Assembly (NCBI RefSeq): GCF_019977755.1
Contig: NZ_AP025145.1
Location: forward strand, 248,001-312,000
Length of the DNA: 64,000 nt
Direction of reading: 5' to 3'
DNA from: Vibrio penaeicida
Lineage (GTDB): Bacteria; Pseudomonadota; Gammaproteobacteria; Enterobacterales; Vibrionaceae
A model generated the notes under the pieces. It saw only the letters and a list, made by a program, of their open reading frames with translations. It searched no databases and was not told the DNA's origin. Shown piece by piece: positions 27,738 through 35,210 of this stretch; position 1 is the first letter of the stretch, and each line of letters starts with the position of its first letter. The translations under genes were made by a program, and so were the position numbers.

Positions 27738-28817
27738 ATGTCAGAATCCCAGCAATCAGCAGAGCAGTTATTCAGCCAGCTAGCGCAATGGCGACAGTCT
27801 CTTTATAAGGGAGATATCGCCTCTGCCCGAATGCAGATGGGCTCTGTTTTTGCTTCCGACGCCACGTTTCACATGTGCGCGCCATTTGGGGATTGCTATT
27901 CGCCTGCGGATTGGTTCGACGCTTGTGTTACCTCACTTGCTGATGCGATGCCGGATCTGGAACGGCGTGATTACATTGTTATCTCGGGCATAGATGCCGA
28001 CCAAAATGGGTGGATAGGGTGTGCCGGTTATTACTGCGGCACCTTTATCAAACCTTGGCTGGACATTGCGGCTACCGGGCACTTTGCCCACATGCGGTTT
28101 CACGAATTTTACCGGATGGAAGGCGATGCCATCGTCGAAGCACAAATCATCTGGGATATTCCTGAACTCATGATGCAAGCCAACGCTTGGCCGCTGGTGC
28201 CGTCATTAGGGCGAGAAGGTTTAGTGCCAGCACCTGCCACCTGCGACGGTATCGAAAACAGATGGAGCATCCCTTCGCGGAAATCAGAAAAATCGCAGAA
28301 ATCAGAGGTAAGCCGTCAACACGTTTTGGATATGCTGGAGCACTTACAGCGTTACCCGAGTCAGGGTGGACCTGAAGTGATGGCAATGGATCGATTCTGG
28401 CACCACAACCTAAGCTGGTATGGTCCAGCGGGTATCGGCACCTGTCGAGGCATTGCGGGCTTTCGACACTGGCACCAAATACCGTTTCTCAATGCCATGC
28501 CTGATCGCGGTCAGCACAAAGAGGAAATTCACGCACACTTTTTTGCCTCTGGTGAATACGTCGCGGTGACAGGCTGGCCCAATATGTGTCAGACACTGAC
28601 GCACGGTGGCTGGCTAGGCATCGCCCCATCTGGGAAGAAAATCACCTTACGCAGTCTGGACTTCTGGCGACTGGAAGACGGAAAAATTCGAGAAAACTGG
28701 GTACTGGTGGACTTAATCGACGTCTATTCACAACTCGGTATTGATGTAATTGCCAGAATGAAAGAATTCAATAAAGCTCGTGTGATTGGCGACATCCAAC
28801 TACCACAGGGAATGTGA
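27738..28817 (+). CDS. Double SnoaL-like (NTF2-fold) protein
   Basis: 359 residues from the ATG at 27738, preceded by GAGGTGG. Two SnoaL-like domains are joined by a Ser/Lys-rich linker around residues 175-190. The first ends WDIPELMMQANAWPLVPS, as in the protein at 20067. The second carries SWYGPAGIGT, TGWPNMCQTLTHGGWLGIAP and the DFWRLEDGKIRENWVLVDLI block. Conserved His, Trp and Asp residues repeat in both halves. It follows the HisD-like gene by 18 bp and precedes the SDR by 1 bp. It is very likely an enzyme of the pathway, but I cannot name the reaction. Confidence 0.8.
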   Translation: MSESQQSAEQLFSQLAQWRQSLYKGDIASARMQMGSVFASDATFHMCAPFGDCYSPADWFDACVTSLADAMPDLERRDYIVISGIDADQNGWIGCAGYYCGTFIKPWLDIAATGHFAHMRFHEFYRMEGDAIVEAQIIWDIPELMMQANAWPLVPSLGREGLVPAPATCDGIENRWSIPSRKSEKSQKSEVSRQHVLDMLEHLQRYPSQGGPEVMAMDRFWHHNLSWYGPAGIGTCRGIAGFRHWHQIPFLNAMPDRGQHKEEIHAHFFASGEYVAVTGWPNMCQTLTHGGWLGIAPSGKKITLRSLDFWRLEDGKIRENWVLVDLIDVYSQLGIDVIARMKEFNKARVIGDIQLPQGM

Positions 28818-28818
28818 T

Positions 28819-29586
28819 ATGAAAATTCTTCCAACTTCACCCGGATTCGATTTAACAGGCAAGCGAGCATTGGTTTGCGGTGCATCGTCGGGTATTGGAT
28901 TGGGGTGCGCTGTTGCACTAGCAGAAGCAGGGGCTCACGTTACGCTTGCAGCGCGCAGAACGGATTTGCTTGAAGAGGTTAAACAGCAGTTTGAACGCCA
29001 GCAGTGGCAGGTCGACGTTCTACACATGGATGTTGCGGATATTGAAGGCACTCAGGCACTGATTGAGCAGCAAGAAACGTTTGATGTGATGGTGAACTCC
29101 GCTGGGCTAGCTCGCCATTCCGATGCGCTATCGACTCAGCCTGACGACTACGACGCCGTGATGAATGTGAATGTGAAAGGGGCGTATTTCTTGTGTCAGG
29201 CAGTGGCGAAAAAGCTGATTGACGCCAACCAAGGCGGAAGCCTCATCACCATATCGAGCCAGATGGCACACGTTGGCGGGCTTGAGCGCGCTGTTTACTG
29301 CGCCTCAAAGCATGCGGTGGAGGGGTTTACCAAAGCCATGGCCATCGAATGGGGCAAGAACCAAGTACGGGTCAATACCATTTGCCCGACTTTCATCAAA
29401 ACAGAATTAACAAAAAGCACGTTTGAAAACCCTGATCTCCGAGCGTGGATTGAGAGCAAAATCCACATTGGAAGAGTGGGAGAAGTCGAAGATGTGATGG
29501 GCGCGGTGGTGTTCCTTGCCAGTGATGCGTCCGCCATGATCACCGGCACTTCGCTGCGTGTGGACGGAGGTTGGACAGCAGAATAA
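28819..29586 (+). CDS. Short-chain dehydrogenase/reductase
   Basis: 255 residues from the ATG at 28819, just after the previous stop. The cofactor motif GASSGIG is at about residue 21, NSAG near 94, and the catalytic Ser plus YCASK at about 160. The C-terminus GTSLRVDGGWTAE is typical of classical SDRs. It would oxidise or reduce a hydroxyl/keto group of the pathway intermediate with NAD(P). Its stop codon overlaps the ATG of the LacI gene by one base. Together with the HisD-like enzyme it gives the pathway two dehydrogenases. Confidence 0.95.
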   Translation: MKILPTSPGFDLTGKRALVCGASSGIGLGCAVALAEAGAHVTLAARRTDLLEEVKQQFERQQWQVDVLHMDVADIEGTQALIEQQETFDVMVNSAGLARHSDALSTQPDDYDAVMNVNVKGAYFLCQAVAKKLIDANQGGSLITISSQMAHVGGLERAVYCASKHAVEGFTKAMAIEWGKNQVRVNTICPTFIKTELTKSTFENPDLRAWIESKIHIGRVGEVEDVMGAVVFLASDASAMITGTSLRVDGGWTAE

Positions 29587-30602
29587 TGGCAAATGAAAAA
29601 GTTACCTCAACCGATGTCGCCAAACACGCTGGTGTAAGCCAATCTGCGGTGAGCCGCGTATTCACGCCTGGTGCATCGGTCTCACAGAAAACCATGGACA
29701 AAGTGAAGAAAGCGGCGGATGAGCTTGGGTATCGCCCCAATTCACTGGCACGAGCTATGGTTTCGGGCAAAAGCCGAATCATTGGTTTAATTGTGGCGTA
29801 TCTGGATAACCAGTTTTACCCCGACGCATTAGAAAAACTCTCCAACTCTCTGCAAGAACAGGGCTACCACGTTCTGATGTTTATGGCATCCAAAACAGCA
29901 GACTCCATCGACTCTGTGGTGGAAGAGATTCTGGATTATCAGGTCGATGGCATTATCGCGGCCTCAGTAGCCATGACTTCAGAGCTCGCCGAGCGGTGCC
30001 GTCAAGCCAACGTGCCCATTGTGTTGTTCAACCGCTCGCAGGAAGAAGGGGATTTTTCTGCGGTGACCTCAGACAACTTTGTTGGTGGTTTGAAAGCCGC
30101 TCAGTTCCTGATTCGGGGTGGTCATAAGAAATTCGGCTACATTGCAGGTTGGGAAGGCGCGTCGACTCAGCGCGATCGCGAACTGGGCTTCAAAGCTGGC
30201 TTATCGCAAGAAGGGTTTGAGCTACATGCTAGAGAAATTGGAGATTTTTCGATGGAAAAAGCTAAGGAAGCTACTCGAAATATGTTCCGGAACGATCCAC
30301 CTGATGCGTTGTTTGTTGCCAACGATCACATGGCACTGGCGGTCATGGACACCTTGCGCTTCGAGCTGAATATCAAGGTGCCGGAGGACGTGTCAGTTGT
30401 AGGGTACGACAACGTTCCCGCATCAAGTTGGCCGAGTTATAACCTGACAACACTGAGCCAGCAAGCGGACGCCATGGTTAATGAAACCATACGAATTTTG
30501 CTCCAACAGATTGATGGTGACAGCGCGTCACCCCAGAAAATTGCCATCGGGTCGCCACTCGTGATCCGAGGTTCAGCCAAATTGCCAAAGGACATTAACT
30601 AG
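29586..30602 (+). CDS. LacI family transcriptional regulator
   Basis: 338 residues from the ATG at 29586 (TAATG overlap with the SDR stop). The N-terminal helix-turn-helix is classic (VTSTDVAKHAGVSQSAVSRV), with the hinge helix PNSLARAMVSGKS. It is followed by a sugar-binding-protein-like effector domain ending in an IGSPLVIRGS block. It is embedded in the operon and probably represses the divergent promoters at 24.4-24.8 kb until the imported compound or an intermediate binds. That effector is likely sugar-like, by family habit. Confidence 0.95.
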   Translation: MANEKVTSTDVAKHAGVSQSAVSRVFTPGASVSQKTMDKVKKAADELGYRPNSLARAMVSGKSRIIGLIVAYLDNQFYPDALEKLSNSLQEQGYHVLMFMASKTADSIDSVVEEILDYQVDGIIAASVAMTSELAERCRQANVPIVLFNRSQEEGDFSAVTSDNFVGGLKAAQFLIRGGHKKFGYIAGWEGASTQRDRELGFKAGLSQEGFELHAREIGDFSMEKAKEATRNMFRNDPPDALFVANDHMALAVMDTLRFELNIKVPEDVSVVGYDNVPASSWPSYNLTTLSQQADAMVNETIRILLQQIDGDSASPQKIAIGSPLVIRGSAKLPKDIN

Positions 30603-31574
30603 ATGATGAAAGGATTCGACAGCAAGTTTCAGGACTTCCCCGACTACATACTGTCCATTACCAAAGAGATTTGGGAAGACAGAGGGATTGCGACGCTAGA
30701 GCATTACTATTCGCCCGATATTATCGTTCGCACACCTGCCAGCATTTCAGTCGGAAATGAAGGGGTTATTGCTGCTACCTTGTCGACATTGCATGAATTT
30801 CCAGACAGACAATTACTTGGGGAAGACGTGATTTGGAGTGGCACACCTGAAACAGGTATGTTGTCTTCGCATCGGATCCTGTCTACGGCAACGCATTTAG
30901 GCGACGGTATTTTCGGTAAAGCCACAGGGTCACCATTGAAGTACCGTGTGATCGCTGATTGCCACGCCATCAACAATCAGATCAATGATGAATGGCTGAT
31001 TCGGGATCTGGGTGCCATCGTTAAGCAGATGGGCTGGGATCCAAAACAATATGCTCTCACTCAAATTGAAAATGAGGGGGGATCACAAGCGTGTAACGTG
31101 CCATTTACCCCAGAGCAAGACAAAAACGGACCGTACCAAGGCACCGGAAACGACAACGCCTACGGAAAGCAGTATGCCAATGTGCTCAAGCGCATTATGA
31201 ATGCCGATATTGCCTGCATTAGAAATGAATACGATCGCGCTTGTACCGGTGAATACCCATGTGGTGAAACCATCCACTCTTGGGCTGGGATTGAAGCCTT
31301 CTGGCAAGGGTTACGAGCCAGTTTTCCGAACGCAGAATTTACCATAGAACACCAAATTGGACGCGAAGATCCAATGATGCCACCGAGAGCCGCCATTCGG
31401 TTCTCATTACAAGGAAAGCATGATGGGTGGGGGCGATTTGGCGCACCAACGGGGGCAGACGTTTATGTCATGGCAGCCGCTCATGTCGAGTTTGGCCCTT
31501 GGGGCATTCGACGCGAGTTTGTTGTATTTGACGAGACCTCCGTCTGGAAACAAATCGCTCTGCATACAGGGTAA
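30603..31574 (+). CDS. Double SnoaL-like (NTF2-fold) protein, divergent paralogue
   Basis: The 323-residue protein starts right after the LacI stop, with AAGGAC upstream. The first domain (to about residue 150) includes LEHYYSPDIIVRTPASISVG, typical of SnoaL-like proteins. The second (about 190-315) has the ETIHSWAGIEAFWQGLRASF pattern with a GWGRFGAPTGADVYVMAAAH segment and no recognisable DFW block, so it is less close to the two other double proteins. No signal peptide is seen. It is one of four SnoaL-like proteins in the island. It ends in a TCAACAG element, after which 141 bp separate it from the cupin gene. Confidence 0.75.
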   Translation: MMKGFDSKFQDFPDYILSITKEIWEDRGIATLEHYYSPDIIVRTPASISVGNEGVIAATLSTLHEFPDRQLLGEDVIWSGTPETGMLSSHRILSTATHLGDGIFGKATGSPLKYRVIADCHAINNQINDEWLIRDLGAIVKQMGWDPKQYALTQIENEGGSQACNVPFTPEQDKNGPYQGTGNDNAYGKQYANVLKRIMNADIACIRNEYDRACTGEYPCGETIHSWAGIEAFWQGLRASFPNAEFTIEHQIGREDPMMPPRAAIRFSLQGKHDGWGRFGAPTGADVYVMAAAHVEFGPWGIRREFVVFDETSVWKQIALHTG

Positions 31575-31589
31575 CTCAACAGACCCTAG
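31568..31589. repeat. TCAACAG hairpin element, copy 3
   Basis: AGGGT (31568-31572) and ACCCT (31583-31587) flank a loop that contains TCAACAG. The element includes the stop codon of the SnoaL-like gene, as the two other copies in the window include stop codons. Confidence 0.5.
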
Positions 31590-31715
31590 AGAATTGCAGG
31601 ATCTGGATTGGGCGTTCAAGCTGCTCAACCCGATGAATTTCGCGTATTGCTGACATGACGGATGCACGGCTCTTAGCATTTGCCCGTGTGTTGGAATCCA
31701 AAGGAGATAACGAGA

Positions 31716-32675
31716 ATGGAAAGCCCACAATGGGTGCGATTTGGGGAACTCAAACCCTGTCGCACAGCATTTATTGATGCTCATACACCCGGTTCATCAC
31801 AAAAAGAAAACTTCACGATTATTGGCGGGGGAGTCTCAGAGAGCCCTGACCAGCATGTGCACATCACCGCCACGCCGGGCTTCAATATTGGAGCAGCAGG
31901 CCAACCGCCAAAGTGTTTTAACTCATTGCATTATCACCATACGGCAGAAGTTTTTTTCGTGTTGAAAGGTCGCTGGCGTTTCTTCTGGGGGCATGATGGT
32001 AAAGCCGGAGAGGTGACGTTATCGGAAGGCGATATCTTCAATATCCCAACACACGTTTTCCGAGGTTTTGAAAACGTTGGGACCGATTACGGCATGATCA
32101 TGTCCATTCTGGGCGGCGATGATGCAGGCGGTGGCGTTGTATGGGCGCCTCAGGTATTGGAAGACGCTGTTTCTCATGGTTTAAAACTGAGTGAAACCGG
32201 CAGGCTCTACGACAGCAAAAAAGGGGAAAACCTCCCTGAAGGCGTGAAAGAGATGCCTATGCTGACTCAAGACGAACTTGACCAGATTGGTCAGCCAAGT
32301 GTTAGCGAAGTTGTCCCGAAATACGTGGCACGTTACCTCGATATGATGGCTCTGGCGGACGAGAAGCCATGCAGTGTGATCGGTGAAAATGCCCTTATCG
32401 TCGATAAGCCTGGTTTTGAAGTCGATTTCTTTAACCACAATACACCGCAAGCCGAGTCGTATCACGCAGAGCAGGATCAGGTTTTGATGGTCATGTACGG
32501 TCATTGGCAAGTTCAGTGGGGGCAAGACGCCGTCACTTTAAATCCGGGTGACACCATCTGGATGCCAGCTGGCAGTGACTACTCACTTTCGGTGACTGCG
32601 TCTGGCGACGCAAGTTTGTACCGAATCAGTAAGACACTCGATAGTGCCGGACCAACATGGACTCCCAAACGATGA
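31716..32675 (+). CDS. Bicupin domain protein
   Basis: 319 residues from the ATG at 31716, with AAAGGAG upstream; the in-frame ATG at 31680 lacks a site. The N-terminal cupin has a full metal-binding set: LHYHHTAEVFFVLKGRWRFF then DIFNIPTHVFRGFEN (His, His, Glu, His). The C-terminal cupin (about residue 210 onward, YHAEQDQVLMVMYGHWQVQW) keeps one His and an acidic/polar pattern and looks degenerate. Bicupins include gentisate dioxygenase and quercetinase, as well as isomerases. It overlaps the hydrolase gene by ATGA. An oxygenase or isomerase step in the pathway is possible. Confidence 0.85.
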   Translation: MESPQWVRFGELKPCRTAFIDAHTPGSSQKENFTIIGGGVSESPDQHVHITATPGFNIGAAGQPPKCFNSLHYHHTAEVFFVLKGRWRFFWGHDGKAGEVTLSEGDIFNIPTHVFRGFENVGTDYGMIMSILGGDDAGGGVVWAPQVLEDAVSHGLKLSETGRLYDSKKGENLPEGVKEMPMLTQDELDQIGQPSVSEVVPKYVARYLDMMALADEKPCSVIGENALIVDKPGFEVDFFNHNTPQAESYHAEQDQVLMVMYGHWQVQWGQDAVTLNPGDTIWMPAGSDYSLSVTASGDASLYRISKTLDSAGPTWTPKR

Positions 32676-33367
32676 ATACGCCGCTGGTATTGTTGCCCGG
32701 TATGATGTGCGACGAGCGGTTGTTCGCAGCTCAGGTAGCGGAGTTCAGCTCTGAACGTCAGGTTATTGTTTTGCCAGTAACACAAGCCGACAGCATGCAA
32801 GAACTGGCGAAGAAGGTGCTTGAACAAGCGCCTTCCACCTTCGCGCTGGCGGGATTGTCGATGGGTGGCATCGTTGCCATGGAAGTCTTCAGGCAGCAGC
32901 CCGAACGTATTGAACGTCTGGCGCTGCTAGACACGAATCCCCGAGCAGAGTTGGACGAAGTGAAGCAAGGACGAGCAAGGCAGCTGGATCGCGTTGCAAA
33001 AGGCGAGATGCTGAGTGTGATGAGTGAGGAGATGATCCCGAGATATTGCCACCGAGATTTCCCCAATCCCAGTATCGATAAGCTTTGCCTAGACATGGCA
33101 AATGGACTGGGGGACGAGGTGTTTGTTCGTCAGTCGCTGGCGTTGCGTGATCGCCCCGATCAGCAACAAACGCTGGCCACTGTCACTCAGCCGACCCTGA
33201 TTCTGGCTGGGGAAGACGATCAGCTTTGCCCGTTAGACAGACACGAATGCATGAAGGCGTTAATTCCACATGCCACACTTACCCTGATCCCCAAAGCGGG
33301 GCACCTGACAACTTTAGAGCAACCGGAGGCGACAAACGCCGCTTTGCGTGCGTGGTTAGAATCATGA
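32672..33367 (+). CDS. Alpha/beta hydrolase
   Basis: 231 residues from the ATG at 32672, which overlaps the cupin stop as ATGA. It has an alpha/beta hydrolase oxyanion region (LLPGMMCDERLF), nucleophile elbow GLSMGG at about residue 63, acid residue in LAGEDDQLCPL and catalytic His in PKAGHLTTLEQP. No signal peptide is seen. It would hydrolyse an ester, lactone or C-C bond of a pathway intermediate. Its stop overlaps the RraA-type gene as ATGA, so cupin, hydrolase and aldolase form a coupled set. Confidence 0.9.
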   Translation: MNTPLVLLPGMMCDERLFAAQVAEFSSERQVIVLPVTQADSMQELAKKVLEQAPSTFALAGLSMGGIVAMEVFRQQPERIERLALLDTNPRAELDEVKQGRARQLDRVAKGEMLSVMSEEMIPRYCHRDFPNPSIDKLCLDMANGLGDEVFVRQSLALRDRPDQQQTLATVTQPTLILAGEDDQLCPLDRHECMKALIPHATLTLIPKAGHLTTLEQPEATNAALRAWLES

Positions 33368-34059
33368 ACGAGTCTTTATTAAAGCTATTACAACGTGTAG
33401 ATACGCCCGCGGTGTGCAATGCCATCGAAGTGGCGCAGGGTAAGCGCGGATTCGACCGTTTTACCAAGCAGACCATGCTGATTTCAGACACTAGGTGCGG
33501 GGCAATGGTGGGCTACGCGAAAACAGCCCAAATTGCTGCGCTAGAACCTGCTCAGGAACCCGCTGATGTGATTCGGGAAAGGCGTATGGCGTATTATCGT
33601 TATATGTCAGAGTCTCCATTCCCTTCTGTTGCTGTGATAGAGGATATCGATTTCCCAAATGCGATTGGTGCTTATTGGGGAGAGCTGAACACCAATGTTC
33701 ATAAAGGGTTTGGGATGAGTGGCGTGGTCACAAACGGTGTGATGCGCGATCTGGGTGATTTGCCGGAAAATTTCCCAGTGCTCGCAGGTTCTATTGGTCC
33801 AAGCCATGGGTTTGTGCACGTAAAAACCATCGATCAGCCTGTCAGTGTGATGGGGTTAAAGGTGGAACCGGGCGAGCTGATTCATGCGGATCGCCACGGC
33901 GCACTGGTGATTCCAAATGAGGTTTTACCTCGCTTAGAAACCGCCATCACCACCTTGCTGGCTAACGAGCAAATCGTATTGAAAGCCACCAAGCAGGACA
34001 ACTTCGATTTTGAAGCGTTTGAAAAAGCGTGGGCAGAGTTTGAGCGAGTTAGGACTTAA
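33364..34059 (+). CDS. RraA/HMG aldolase-like protein
   Basis: 231 residues from the ATG at 33364, coupled by ATGA to the hydrolase gene. It matches the RraA / 4-hydroxy-4-methyl-2-oxoglutarate aldolase family. GVVTNGVMRDLGDLP holds the Arg-Asp pair used for pyruvate and metal binding, and ADRHGALVIPNEV is the second conserved block. The usual TDG is TNG here and the usual D.DG reads RHG. Catabolic members split 2-oxo acids into pyruvate and a second oxo acid, which would be a sensible final step of the pathway. A role as RNase E regulator RraA is unlikely from context. Confidence 0.85.
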   Translation: MNESLLKLLQRVDTPAVCNAIEVAQGKRGFDRFTKQTMLISDTRCGAMVGYAKTAQIAALEPAQEPADVIRERRMAYYRYMSESPFPSVAVIEDIDFPNAIGAYWGELNTNVHKGFGMSGVVTNGVMRDLGDLPENFPVLAGSIGPSHGFVHVKTIDQPVSVMGLKVEPGELIHADRHGALVIPNEVLPRLETAITTLLANEQIVLKATKQDNFDFEAFEKAWAEFERVRT

Positions 34060-34157
34060 TATCCCCGCGTCTCAGACGTTAGATAGAGTATGTGGAAGTT
34101 TTATCTTTTCTCCCTAAATGATCGCTCAGTAACTTTCTGAGAGGTTCTTCAATGAGA

Positions 34158-34190
34158 CAATGTGACTTGGTTTTTACAGGTCGCATTGTT
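34158..34190 (+). terminator. Candidate hairpin terminator after the island
   Basis: CAATGTGAC (34158-34166) pairs with GTCGCATTG (34180-34188) with one G-T pair; a loop containing TTTTTA lies between. The T-tract after the stem is short (TTTAAG), so termination is uncertain. Confidence 0.4.
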
Positions 34191-34205
34191 TAAGTTGGAG
34201 GGGCT

Positions 34206-34586
34206 ATGATTTCACATTTCATTTTTTACGTACTGGATCAGGAAGCAAGCACTCGATTTTACGAACGTGTTCTCCTGTCCAGCCCAGTGCTCAACGTTCC
34301 CGGTATGACTGAGTTTCAATTAGATCGGGGTTCGAAACTTGGATTGATGCCTTACGAGGGGATAAACCGACTGCTAGGTTCACACCTTACTTCACCCGAT
34401 CAGGCATGTGGCAATCCAAATTCCGAGTTGTATCTGATTGTGGATGACCCATTTGAATATCATCAACGCAGCTTAAAGCACGGAGCGACAGAACTCAGCC
34501 CTGTTCAAGAAAGGGATTGGGGGGCTCTGGTTGGATACAGCAAGGATATAGATGGTCACATTTTGGCTTTCGCAAAACCAAGCTAG
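34206..34586 (+). CDS. VOC (glyoxalase/bleomycin-resistance) superfamily protein
   Basis: The 126-residue protein starts at 34206 with GGAGG upstream. The pattern HFIFYVLDQEASTRFYERVL is the first beta-alpha-beta unit of VOC proteins, and DWGALVGYSKDIDGHILAFA is the C-terminal unit. It is single-domain and would work as a dimer. VOC proteins include glyoxalase I, dioxygenases and drug-binding proteins. It is probably a separate unit between the catabolic island and the copper operon. Its substrate is unknown. Confidence 0.9.
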   Translation: MISHFIFYVLDQEASTRFYERVLLSSPVLNVPGMTEFQLDRGSKLGLMPYEGINRLLGSHLTSPDQACGNPNSELYLIVDDPFEYHQRSLKHGATELSPVQERDWGALVGYSKDIDGHILAFAKPS

Positions 34587-34640
34587 TACTGGGAAAGAAA
34601 TCAAGATGTTGAGTCAGGCTGCTATCCTTATAAGAATCTG

Positions 34641-34671
34641 TTGACCTTACCCCTAGGGTAAGGTTTAGAGT
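34641..34671 (+). promoter_or_regulatory. MerR/CueR-type promoter and operator of the copper efflux operon
   Basis: The -35 TTGACC (34641-34646) and -10-like TAGAGT (34666-34671) are separated by 19 bp, the spacing typical of MerR-controlled promoters. The spacer holds a perfect inverted repeat ACCTTACCC / GGGTAAGGT (34644-34664) close to the CueR consensus CCTTCC-N7-GGAAGG. This strongly suggests metal-induced transcription of the genes from 34700 on. Confidence 0.8.
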
Positions 34672-34699
34672 CGGGATGCGATTGACTTAAAGGTGCGCT

Positions 34700-35146
34700 A
34701 TGAACAGACGATTAAAAACAACCTGGATTACAATGCTCAGCATTGTTGCCTTGTTGTTTTCAGGGTTTGTCACCAGTGCCCCTGTTATGATGATGACAAT
34801 GGCAGAACACCAAATTGAAAGTAACGTTTCTCCTTGTCATGCCAGTTCCTCTCCTATGGCAGATAACCCATCTGCTCACAAATCGCATTCCCCAGACAGA
34901 CCCATTCATTCACTGATGGTGGATAGTGGCAAAAACAACGCGTCAGACGCTTGTTCTTCCGCGTCCCATGAAGGACATACCTGTTGTGCTGCTGTGTGCG
35001 GTGTCACTTTTGTGCCTTTGCTTACTCGTAGCTCGATGAATGTGGCAGACTTTGCCCTTGCCCCTATCGCTTCCATCACTATCGGTGATGCACTTTCTCG
35101 TACTCAATCCCTTTTCCGACCCCCAATCACTGAATCCATTTTCTGA
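34700..35146 (+). CDS. Small exported His/Cys-rich protein of copper operon
   Basis: 148 residues with a hydrophobic N-terminus (ITMLSIVALLFSGFVTSAPV). The rest is rich in His, Ser and Cys: SPCHASSS, AHKSHSPDRPIH and HEGHTCCAAVCG. I do not recognise a named family with certainty; small proteins of this kind occur ahead of CopA/Cus-like genes. The metal-binding residues and position directly behind a CueR-type promoter support a periplasmic or membrane-attached metal-handling role. It is the first gene of the operon, 64 bp before the CusC-like gene. Confidence 0.7.
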   Translation: MNRRLKTTWITMLSIVALLFSGFVTSAPVMMMTMAEHQIESNVSPCHASSSPMADNPSAHKSHSPDRPIHSLMVDSGKNNASDACSSASHEGHTCCAAVCGVTFVPLLTRSSMNVADFALAPIASITIGDALSRTQSLFRPPITESIF

Positions 35147-35210
35147 TTTCACCGCTTCTGAATGAAGCCCGATTTATTGGCGCATTGCGCCCAGATTTTG
35201 GATATACACA

